Shown piece by piece: positions 10,776-18,348 of a DNA stretch of 64,000 bases; position 1 is the first letter of the stretch, and each line of letters opens with the position of its first letter. This DNA comes from Botryotinia globosa. Taxonomy: Eukaryota > Ascomycota > Leotiomycetes > Helotiales > Sclerotiniaceae. Below the pieces are notes generated by a model, which did not search any database, had not been told where the DNA came from, and saw nothing but the letters and a program-made list of their open reading frames with translations. Position numbers and translations under genes: made by a program. The stretch spans positions 1,922,001 to 1,986,000 of the forward strand of contig RCSZ01000012.1 of the NCBI GenBank assembly GCA_014898425.1. The letters run 5' to 3'.

Positions 10776-11582
10776 ATGACGCGTAATCCAGATGGACAGA
10801 GAAATCCAAATAGAACTCCTCGAGGACCCAAAGGGCAGAGAACCATCGTGCAGATTGGCGATTGCTTTGAGGATTATTCGTCTCCTGACGGCCCATCTAG
10901 CACGCCATTTCATGGAGTAAATGATCGTCACCCAGCCCGAGCGACATTCGCTGATCGAGGTTCAGATACCACATCTCAATCTATGTCCGTCGAGTCCGAG
11001 ATTCAAATCAGCGAAGAAGAAGATCAATACACAGATCAGGAATCCACTGACAGTGATACGTGGTCTACGGAAACATTGCATTCGGATGAGGAGCCTGCAC
11101 CCAAGAATCAACACGAGGGTCAATATCAATCTGGTTCACCACCGCCAACGCCACCACCTCCCTCTCTTGTGTGCCCAAACAATGCTTATCATCGTCATCA
11201 TGAGCATCGTGAAACTCATCCTCAACGATACGATTCTGATTTGCTATCCCTCGGGCAGCCTGAGGAACAAGCTTTTCTATCTGTGGTGTATGAGGCACCA
11301 AGTTCTCATCTGATTCCTCGCATTCCAGAACGCTTTGCATGCCGACCCCCTCCCTGTTTTTTGTCGTGTTACGATTTCTATGATTATGATTCAAATTGGG
11401 ACGAGATTTTGTGTCTCAAGGGGGATTCTGAAGAGTTAGATTATCCATGGGCCATAATTTGTCCTCCGGAACGACCCATAGAAGACTGTGATGACAAGTT
11501 GGATAGGCGAAGGTCACTAGCCATCTTTCGGACCAGGACAAGATCGTTGGATCGCTACATGAGAATGGAAAATGCGAAATAA
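10776..11582 (+). CDS. Acidic and aromatic disordered protein (cluster member 5)
   Basis: Single exon, 268 aa, starting MTRNPDGQRNPNRTPRGPKG. Residues about 60-110 are strongly acidic with Ser/Thr (ISEEEDQYTDQESTDSDTWS). A Pro run follows (SPPPTPPPPSL), then an unusual Cys/Tyr/Trp-rich segment near residues 185-235 (CFLSCYDFYDYDSNWDEI; DYPWAIICPPERP). The C terminus (FRTRTRSLDRYM) starts with FRT and weakly recalls the FRTAExNDAY motif of members 4 and 6; I would not call homology on that alone. No signal peptide or membrane span. In tandem with members 2-4 and sharing leader words with member 4. Function unknown. Confidence 0.62.
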   Translation: MTRNPDGQRNPNRTPRGPKGQRTIVQIGDCFEDYSSPDGPSSTPFHGVNDRHPARATFADRGSDTTSQSMSVESEIQISEEEDQYTDQESTDSDTWSTETLHSDEEPAPKNQHEGQYQSGSPPPTPPPPSLVCPNNAYHRHHEHRETHPQRYDSDLLSLGQPEEQAFLSVVYEAPSSHLIPRIPERFACRPPPCFLSCYDFYDYDSNWDEILCLKGDSEELDYPWAIICPPERPIEDCDDKLDRRRSLAIFRTRTRSLDRYMRMENAK

Positions 11583-11680
11583 AATGCAATTAAGGGGTTT
11601 CAGCATGTAATGAAGAACGACAAGTACTGCGTTGAAGAATGAATGATGGAAATGAGAAGTGGCAGTTGGTCTTAAGTAAC

Positions 11681-11700
11681 AAATCGATGACATTACAACT
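11681..11700 (+). promoter_or_regulatory. Shared upstream element, orphan copy
   Basis: AAATCGATGACATTACAACT, 16 of the first 20 positions like the 7676 copy. No open frame starts at the usual distance on the plus strand. Confidence 0.45.
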
Positions 11701-12082
11701 ACACAATATTTTCCCTCATCCTTGAGCTTTTGAAATCCATTTTTTGTTCTCTTGATTTGTGAAATATGCATTCAATAAATTCGAGAGCCATGAGATGATT
11801 TCCAGGAAGCTATTTTTTATTATATAATGGCTTTGCAATTATTAACACCACTATTCTATAAATTTCAAAGACTTGCAAGCCCATGAGTGGGTGCATGGAT
11901 TGACGGGACACTTCCCAACTTTCCAAAAATTTAATAAATTCATTCTTCAATTATTTGATATCAAAACTCATGTTTCGATTATTTCGTATCCAATGAATCA
12001 TTGTAGTAACTTCCAACAAATCTGATTCGACGGGTCGAGAGATATTCGAAAGTCCATTTTTGTAGTTGTATGATCATAGATA

Positions 12083-12118
12083 CAATTTTGTAACATCAAC
12101 GCTTTTGATTCATAGGGT
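12083..12118 (-). repeat. Inverted copy of the member-4 3' flank
   Basis: On the minus strand it reads CTATGAATCAAAAGCGTTGA followed by TGTTACAAAATTGT. The plus strand at 10107-10142 reads the same with three or four substitutions. Each copy lies about 150-210 bp beyond the stop of its gene (member 6 and member 4), so the duplication included gene and 3' flank. Confidence 0.75.
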
Positions 12119-12271
12119 TAAAGAACAATCACTGCGCCTTGATTTCCACCGGTTCAATATCTCCAGCCTCGTGTTATTCGCCACGTTTTCACATCAAATA
12201 TTATATCCGCCTCTCTATTGTTCTCTTCAATACATATCTCTCTTTCCTCCTACATCATTTTGTTTCTCCAT

Positions 12272-13069
12272 TCACCTTTCCCAAATGTCTCTTGCACGCG
12301 TATTCCTTGGCGTTGTATCGTATGTCAAGCTCACTCTTGAAAAGTCATCCGTTCCAATTCCAATGCTGGCTATCTGGCCTGTACTTCTCAAGTGCATTTC
12401 ATAAGCATCATTTGCCTCAGCTGTTCTAAATCTAACTCTCTGGGTTCCTTGGGCTATGGTTCCTTGGACAGATCTTTCGCTAGTAAGGTAGGCACCTCTG
12501 TGATGGTTTTGTTGAGGGAATGACGAAGATTCCTGCACCGTGTGATTCAAAGTGGGGATAGCATAATTGTTTTGGTGTGAAACGACTCTAGCAGAGGCTT
12601 GTTGAGGTCTAGTGACTCGAAAAGTAGTTACATGAGAAACGGGAGCTATTTGTGGAATGGAGTGTGAGGTATAGCTGCCGTGAGTACCAGATGAATATGG
12701 GTGTGGTAGATTTGACTGAGACGCGGCTTCGGAGTATGCACCGCGGGACGAATTACCACCGATGGGTAGTTGTTGAGGCAAGAGTGGATGCTGATTATCT
12801 CCTCGAGGCGTGACTCTAGAACGTGAACCGCTGGAGTTCTTAGGTTGAGGTGGATGCACATTCCGTGAGCTTTTTTGATGTTTATCCGACCCAGCCCGAT
12901 ATCTCGAAGTAGATTCGGTGTGTAGAGCTTGAGATGTTTTGCCAAATCTTGCATCAACAGACTCTTCTCTTCGATCTGCGTATCTGTCGTCTTCTCCTCG
13001 CACTGTAGACCAACCATCATCACTCTTGATGTTGTCCAGCCACCTTTCAACTGTATTGTTGTCAGGCAT
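12272..13069 (-). CDS. Disordered protein with FRTAExNDAY motif (cluster member 6, inverted)
   Basis: Single exon, 265 aa, starting MPDNNTVERWLDNIKSDDGW. The N-terminal 45 residues are charged and may be ordered. The middle is Ser/His/Gln/Pro-rich. Residues about 210-240 carry RVRFRTAEANDAYEMHLRS, matching the end of member 4, but here 35 extra residues follow (GIGTDDFSRVSLTYDTTPRN...). Conservation of the motif at protein level against a poorly conserved background suggests it is the constrained, interacting part. No membrane segment or signal peptide. It is inverted relative to members 2-5 and has the shared cis-element 279-302 bp upstream. Unknown function. Confidence 0.66.
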   Translation of the reverse strand: MPDNNTVERWLDNIKSDDGWSTVRGEDDRYADRREESVDARFGKTSQALHTESTSRYRAGSDKHQKSSRNVHPPQPKNSSGSRSRVTPRGDNQHPLLPQQLPIGGNSSRGAYSEAASQSNLPHPYSSGTHGSYTSHSIPQIAPVSHVTTFRVTRPQQASARVVSHQNNYAIPTLNHTVQESSSFPQQNHHRGAYLTSERSVQGTIAQGTQRVRFRTAEANDAYEMHLRSTGQIASIGIGTDDFSRVSLTYDTTPRNTRARDIWER

Positions 13070-13347
13070 TTTGTGCTCGTTTCAATACTGTTTGGATGTT
13101 AGTTTGAAATGTGCTTTATGTAGAAAGTCGATTTGATAAAGTTGTCAGGTTGTATCAAACGGGATGTGTTGTTGAAATCAAACTCAATATTGATGAAGTT
13201 CTGAAACTATGCCAGGTGAAGTTGAAAGGAATATGAAAGAATGAATTAAGAAAGAGAGAAGCGGTCTCCTAAGTAAACGAAATTTGATACTTGATGACTC
13301 TCCGAAATGCATAATTCATGAGATGATGACGGGACTGAAAGATTGTG

Positions 13348-13371
13348 AAGTCATAATATTATCGATTCTTG
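13348..13371 (-). promoter_or_regulatory. Shared upstream element, copy before member 6
   Basis: On the minus strand it reads AAGAATCGATAATATTATGA then CTTCA, 279-302 bp before the start at 13069. Distance and orientation relative to the gene are the same as before members 3 and 4. Confidence 0.5.
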
Positions 13372-13379
13372 TTTTTAAA

Positions 13380-14160
13380 GTAAGCAATTATTCATTATTC
13401 CCTTATTCTATTATTGTATTATATTATTCAATACTTATTAATCATATCCCGACTCTATCATTTATTTCTATTCCCTATTAAATCCATTATTTTATTTCCT
13501 ACTATCAAGTTCTTTCTATTCCCCTACTATCTTCCTTCTTATAATTCTCTAGGATTACAGGTTCAATCCGCTTAATCTGATCTCCAATCCTTTCATGAAA
13601 CTTATCTGGCTTGATTCATTATTCTGGACTTTTCATGTGTGGTAAACTGATCACCTCTTTCGAGTTTCTTGTTTACAGCTTTCTGAACACCTTCGAAAAC
13701 AATATATGGAATTGATTTCATAATTTTATATTATAAAAATAATAAACCTTGTATTCTATAATATATTAAAAAGGAATAAGATTCTTTGACAATTGAAATA
13801 AAGGTAATCGATTATAAAAATTATAAAAAACAATAATTAAAATATTAAAATTGAAAATCGAGGTAATATATTTTCATAATATTTGATTTTAGAATATATA
13901 TTATAAGAATTATAATATTTATATATATATAATTTGAAAACAAAAATGCTTCATCTTATTAAGATTTAGATCTTGGTTTTAAACTGCTAGATAAAACCTG
14001 GTTATAATGCTTAAAAGGAGGTAGATGTTGGCCAATATTCATAACCCGACATCCTTTTCTCTTATCTGTCACTCGCTTCATGATTTGCTCTCCCAATAAC
14101 GCCATAGCTCTAACATTCTATGCATCTTCCTGATTAATCAACTTCTCCTATCGATTTCTA
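13380..14160. other. AT-rich patch
   Basis: No gene. 13,700-13,960 is extremely AT-rich with TATA runs, like the RIP-mutated block further right. Probably an old repeat remnant; boundaries not resolvable. Confidence 0.45.
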
Positions 14161-14164
14161 TTTA

Positions 14165-14625
14165 TCCCTTTCTCTTATCATTCAACCATCTTCTTCCGCA
14201 TGGCTATATATTGCTTGATTACACCTCGCGCTTGCACTCGCACTGAAACGATTGTATCGCATCAGAATTCATATATCGAGTTGTTCCCACATTTTTTTCA
14301 GTGTATATAGATCGAGGAGGGTACGCTGGTGTTGTATCTCGGGATAATGAGGATGAGAAACTCGCTTAGCCATACCCATAATCTTGGTAAGGATGATGTG
14401 GTGGAGCTTTTCCGTATTTCTGAGCCTCGATACGGCTGCTCCCCTTCCCCGATGGGACTTTGGCCACGTGAATTCCATAATCGTATGTACCAGATATTCT
14501 TCGACTTGCTCGTCTTGGTAGTGAAAGGAATACCGGGCTTGAGCTTGATAACTTGACATATTAAGCAGCGCATCCTTCATGTGAAATTCGAAGTTGTCGA
14601 TCGAATATCTAATGTTGATATGTAG
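14165..14625 (-). pseudogene. Decayed copy of cluster member 2
   Basis: Minus-strand DNA aligns with 6790-7490 from leader to past the stop. The leader shares TTTCACTACCAAGAC and AGTCGAAGA. The start codon reads ATA instead of ATG. GTACATACGATTATGGA matches GTACATATGATCATGGA, then a one-base deletion shifts the frame. After GCTCAG about 140 nt are missing, and the copy rejoins at TACGGAAAAGCTCCACC (TACGTAAAAGCCCCACC in member 2). An in-frame TAA follows. A second deletion removes much of the C-terminal third, and the end rejoins at TGCAAGCGCGAGGTGTAATC. Start loss, frameshift, stop and two deletions make it a clear pseudogene. The minus-strand open frame across it (96-147 codons) is in a different frame and is not taken as a gene. 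Confidence 0.85.
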
Positions 14626-14693
14626 ATGTGAGAAAAAAAAACTAGAGATTGAAGGAAGCCGCACATTAAGTACCTCGGTAGACAAATATGGAC

Positions 14694-15155
14694 TTAATCG
14701 CCCTTTTCCCATTCCTCCTTCTCAGGCTTCTTGGGGGTTTCTGGTGTTTTTGGAGGTTCCCAGTTTCTCCAGACCGAAGTTTTGTGCACTGGTCTTAATA
14801 AATCGCACGAAGAAAACAAAATCGGGAAGAAAAAAGAACAAATGCTTGCTGCGAGCACAGGTTTTCTTTCCAGGTTCCACCCAGCATTTATAATACTAAA
14901 TATAGTATTGAATAAACAACCTCCATTAAGGTACATTGATACTATAAAGTACGCTCGTGAAGATGATTGGTCGGCCTGTTGAGAAATTTACAATATCCAG
15001 AACCAAGTTTGAAAAAACAAACCACCAACAAGCAATATCAAATCGACACTGATTGTGCCATTCACCACTATCATGGCACTATTGTGGGATATTCAATAAA
15101 CAATACGATGTTGAAATATGGTCACAGTGGGAAATGTATTAGTTGAATTATGAGT
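14694..15155 (-). pseudogene. C-terminal two-thirds of a broken four-span membrane protein
   Basis: Read on the minus strand, pieces in different frames match the intact protein at 34179-34715 in order. IIQLI and NIVLFIEY correspond to VIQLI and NIVLFVEF. NGTISVDLILLVGGLFFQTW corresponds to NGTLSGDLVLLLHGGLAQLT. TIFSIINAGWNLERKPVLAA corresponds to SIVSICWGGWDTGKNFALSS, and SVWRNW to SIWRRW. The last part is an open frame 14694-14936 ending in a Lys/Pro/Glu tail. Stops and frame changes separate the pieces. The homology stops at the TA target site of the pogo-like element (15155). Confidence 0.78.
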
Positions 15156-15210
15156 ACAGTAAAACCTCTCTATAAGGATACCGGTTTTTGTAGTCTTTTT
15201 TAAGGATATA

Positions 15211-15705
15211 TAGTACTAGGGCACAGATAGTTGTCGGATGCTAAAATCACACCAAAAATAATCATTTTGTTCTATTTATATAATTCAAAAAGAAATATTT
15301 AAAACTATTAAAATTAATTAAAATTAATTAAAATTAATTAAAATTTGGAATATGTTTTTATTATATAATAAAAACTTAGAATTATTAATTTTTATAATTC
15401 TAAAATCTTAGAATATTATTATTTATAAGATTGAAATTGAATTCAAAAAAAAGTTCTTAATTTTCGCTTATTTTACTAGTAAATTTCAATACCTTTAATT
15501 TATATCAACTTTCTATATAGATTTTATAATCAAAAAAAATCCTAAAAATAAATCATATTTTTATTATTAAATTTTAATTGAAAATGAATAGAAAAATATA
15601 AAATATAATTAATTAAATCTATATTATCATTAACAAATATATAAATAATCTATATGAATTTTGGTGTGATTTTAGCATCCGACAACTATCTGTGCCCGGT
15701 TACTG
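15211..15705. mobile_element. Nested TIR element (about 495 bp)
   Basis: Inverted repeats of about 39 bp: inward GGGCACAGATAGTTGTCGGA at 15219 and its complement ending 15698, continuing to CACCAAAA. The right end continues outward as CCGGTTACTG then TA, and the left end has a degraded equivalent (TAGTACTA), so the element probably starts CAGTAAC with TA target duplications at 15209-15210 and 15706-15707. The interior is over 85% A+T with no gene. It inserted into the pogo-like element, so it is younger than that insertion or moved together with it. Confidence 0.75.
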
Positions 15706-15839
15706 TATAGAGTTATTCTTGTATAGAGGTATCCGATAATCCCGATCTGGTAGTAATTGACTTCCGATTAGTCCCGATTGGGTTATATTCCGTGATAATT
15801 CCGTAACAATTTCGGAATTTTTTTTATTTCTATAATATA

Positions 15840-16024
15840 TAATTAAATTCTTTATATAATATTATATTATAGCTCAAATCCTAATAATTTTATTAATTCA
15901 ATAAGAATATATATAATCCCGAAACCAAAATTTGATTAAATTCTCTATATAATATTATATTATAGCTCAAATCCTGATGATTTTATTAGTCCAATAAGGA
16001 TATACGTGATTCTGGGACCGAAAA
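15840..16024 (+). repeat. Internal direct repeat with RIP-type differences
   Basis: Two copies of about 90 bp (from about 15840 and 15931), both containing ATATTATATTATAGCTCAAA. In the second half the first copy reads TAATAATTTTATTAATTC where the second reads TGATGATTTTATTAGTCC. Nearly all differences are G/A or C/T. Confidence 0.7.
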
Positions 16025-16293
16025 ATATAAGGATATCCTTATTAAAAGGGTTTTAAGGATATAGGCCTTTTTTAGCCCTAAAAATTTTTGGGACCAAAAA
16101 AAATTAAGGATAATAGAGGTTATCCTTATAGGGGGGATCCTTATAGAGAGGTTTTACTGTATAGTTCATCGTGTTGTTGTTAGACTTAAGAGAGCTAGAA
16201 TATGGCTGTGCCTTTCGTGAGAGGTGACTACCTTACGAATTGACGCTAGTACTAATTAGGCCATCGCTTCCTCACCACAGAGACTGACTACTT

Positions 16294-16700
16294 TCAACAT
16301 ACAATATTACAAAATAGAAATATAGTAATACCTAAATTTAAAATACCAAGAAAGTCCCGTTTCTTCTGATTTGAAAGAATTATAGGAGTAAAGATAATGG
16401 TTGCGAAAGCCATCAGAAATTTGGTCATGTGTTGTTGAATTGATGCTATTTTGGTTTTGGTGGCGGTGATGGTAATAGTACTGCTGCTGCTGATTATGAT
16501 AGTACTGATGCTGGTGGTTTCAGCCATTCTAATCATTCTAATCATTCTCTAGTGAGATCGAAGTAGTACCATTTAATAATAGTCTCATTTCCTCATTCTT
16601 TATTGCTCCTTCTATAACGTTACTCTGAAATGCATACTCAATCAATATGTGTAATTATGAATCCATGAACCTTCTACATCCATATTTAGTAGGAGTATTT
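16294..16700 (-). pseudogene. N-terminal half of a broken four-span membrane protein
   Basis: A minus-strand frame ends at 16294. MTKFLMAFATIIFTPIILSN then FLGILNLGITIFLFCNIVC corresponds to the first two spans of the protein at 34179-34715 (MEPNSRRGVEAIAVMCALLL ... FYVIQLIIAVFLFTVNIVLF). The leader is also homologous: ATTCTCTAGTGAGATCGAAG here, ATTCTCGAGTGAAGTCGAAG near 34770, and TATTGCTCCTTCTA / CATTGCTCCTCCTA further out. The ATG of the intact gene aligns with ATA here. The coding match stops after the second span. It overlaps the 14.7-15.15 kb relic by about 15 residues, so the two are either separate copies or one gene with a partial duplication. Confidence 0.68.
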
Positions 16701-16882
16701 GTGTTGTAAGATCATCGAGAGAGCGACCATTTGCTCCAATAACCTTCCGAGTATCACCCAAAAGATGGTATAAAGACTCCAGTATATGTAACATCATCAA
16801 TGTAAAATTTCTACGTCTAAATATTGTTCACAGCTGCTCCGTAAGTGCAGTCAAGCTACTACCACACCAATTACACAGAGGT

Positions 16883-17554
16883 TCAATAACCCCAGCGCAG
16901 TCTTTCTTTCCGCTGTCTCTCTTCAAGGTCCACTTGTCTCTTTACCTCTGCATCAACAATTCCCGCCCTTTTTACACGTAACCGATTTCTTTCATTTGGA
17001 CTTAAGTGTTTCTCTTTCCTCCTCTCTGCGTGACTTATAGTCGATTCCAAATACTCACGGGTTTCATTTTTGTGCCTATTCGCTATCCCTTTTTCGCGTT
17101 CACGCATATACGGGTGTCTAACTCCAACGCCCGTGATTATACCCTTTCTCGCTTCGACTTTTCCTCTTCTCTCTTTACCTCCACCTCACTGTGTTCCTGG
17201 GTAGGAGCTCTTTCTCCTCCTTGAACCTGGGTTCTCGAGTCTGCCTTTGGCTGGTTTGTTTTGGAAGACATCTTTGAGCTGAAGCTGGATAGTAGAGCTC
17301 TTTATCTGAAGTGTATCAGAGGGCGGCTGGAACGATGGTATTCTTTGCTTGACGTCGGCTTGAATGTTGACTTTCGGGCTGTTTTGATAGTGATCCGACA
17401 TTGGTTCTAGTTCTGATGCGATGCTGGGGTGGATATTGTGATTTGGGTTTAAGGTAGATGTGTTGAAGTCTTTTGAGTGTTGGTTCGATATTAGTTCTAG
17501 TTTGATGTTGATATCAATCTGAATGTTTATTGAGAGGGTTGATATTGATGTCAA
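16883..17554 (-). pseudogene. Broken or multi-exon charged protein (cluster member 7?)
   Basis: Two minus-strand frames lie end to end. 17186-17554 (MTSISTLSINIQIDINIKLE..., 122 aa, Asn/Ser/Gln-rich) stops with TGA. 16883-17107 (MREREKGIANRHKNETREYL..., 74 aa) is Arg/Lys/Glu-rich and helical. Between them a third frame is open and also reads as charged helix (EVEVKREEEKSKRERV), so the sequence looks like one gene interrupted by a frameshift or by an intron I could not place. The shared upstream element lies 245-267 bp before 17554. The basic, helical C terminus recalls the next gene (member 8). Type is set to pseudogene because no clean splice restores one frame. Confidence 0.45.
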
Positions 17555-17798
17555 GGATAAAGAGAAGTAAAATCAGCGGTACGAACAAGCAGGAACTCAA
17601 CCCCGTAGTAAACGAATGTTGAGAGATTCATGAGTCCTCGCTACTCATCTTCTTCTGATATGAATAATCACAGATTTATGATTCTTGAAAAATAATTCAG
17701 TATACAAAGTCATAAAATCAAGTCACTGGTTCAATCAACATCTATGAATCAACCTCACAATTTTCTGAACAACACCCAGAATATGACTTGAGGTCTGG

Positions 17799-17821
17799 AA
17801 GTTGTGTAATATCATCGACTT
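17799..17821 (-). promoter_or_regulatory. Shared upstream element, copy before the 17.55 kb start
   Basis: On the minus strand it reads AAGTCGATGATATTACACAA then CTT. It is about 245-267 bp before the frame starting at 17554 and just past the stop of the next gene up. Confidence 0.45.
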
Positions 17822-17868
17822 ATAGTTTCCAGGTCTAGCTACCTTCCATTATCCTTCACACATACACA

Positions 17869-18348
17869 TTATGCCATGCGATCCTCGATGTAATGACTCT
17901 GATTATTCCTCATCTCCGACTGAAATTTCCTCTCTGCCTTAGCCTTCCTTTCCATTTGATCACTCCTCTTATCAGCATATGCTTTTACGCGTGGATGTTC
18001 CTTAAGCCGCGAGCCAGACCAGCCATCTATTTTATGTTGTCTGTTTGCGTGCTTTCTGGCATCAGTGTGAGGTTCCAATCCGTTATCCGTTGACCGGCTT
18101 GAGACCGAGCTGCCAGATCTTCCACTTGAGTTTGAGCCATAAGAAATTTGGCTTAAGACCGAGCTGCCAGATGTGCGGCTTGAGTTTGAGCTCACTGACG
18201 AACTGCTCGAGCCCGAGTTGGAAAATACTCGACTTGGATTTGTGCTCACTGACGAATGACTTGAACCTGATCTAGAAGAAGCTCGGCATGAGTCAACTCT
18301 GAAGAACATTTGAGCCGAGCCGGAACTTGAACCCGAGTAAGACGACAT
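17869..18348 (-). CDS. Ser-rich protein with basic helical C terminus (cluster member 8)
   Basis: Single exon, 159 aa (MSSYSGSSSGSAQMFFRVDS...). Residues 1-95 are over half Ser, in a loose repeat of about 13-18 residues (SRSGSSHSSVSTNPSR / SNSGSSSSSVSSNSSR / GRSGSSVSSRSTD), visible in the DNA as repeated GAGCTGCCAGAT and ACTGACGAA words. Residues 96-159 are basic and helical (DARKHANRQHKIDGWSGSRL, then MERKAKAERKFQSEMRNN). The bipartite layout suggests a disordered, phosphorylatable arm on a nucleic-acid- or partner-binding helix; that is inference. No signal peptide despite the Ser-rich start. No family recognised. It closes the disordered-gene block. Confidence 0.6.
   Translation of the reverse strand: MSSYSGSSSGSAQMFFRVDSCRASSRSGSSHSSVSTNPSRVFSNSGSSSSSVSSNSSRTSGSSVLSQISYGSNSSGRSGSSVSSRSTDNGLEPHTDARKHANRQHKIDGWSGSRLKEHPRVKAYADKRSDQMERKAKAERKFQSEMRNNQSHYIEDRMA

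Larger units (their letters stand above)
11583..12271. other. Convergent region with an orphan copy of the shared element
   Basis: This lies between members 5 (+) and 6 (-). It holds a plus-strand copy of the shared upstream element (11681-11700) with no gene about 300 bp downstream, and the inverted copy (12083-12118) of the member-4 3' flank. A lost cluster member may have stood here. Confidence 0.45.
15157..16159. mobile_element. Pogo/Tc1-mariner-like non-autonomous DNA transposon (1003 bp)
   Basis: Terminal inverted repeats of at least 23 bp match perfectly: both ends read inward CAGTAAAACCTCTCTATAAG then GAT. TA duplications flank it (15155-15156 and 16160-16161). The CAGT start and TA target suit the pogo branch of Tc1/mariner, and plant pogo-type MITEs have very similar ends (from memory of the family). 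There is no transposase frame, so it depends on a source elsewhere. A second element is nested at 15211-15705, and an internal direct repeat lies at 15840-16024. Confidence 0.82.

Noticed and set aside
14269..14712. 147-codon minus-strand open frame
   Set aside because: It lies on the decayed copy of cluster member 2 but in another frame; the homologous frame has start loss, a deletion and a stop.
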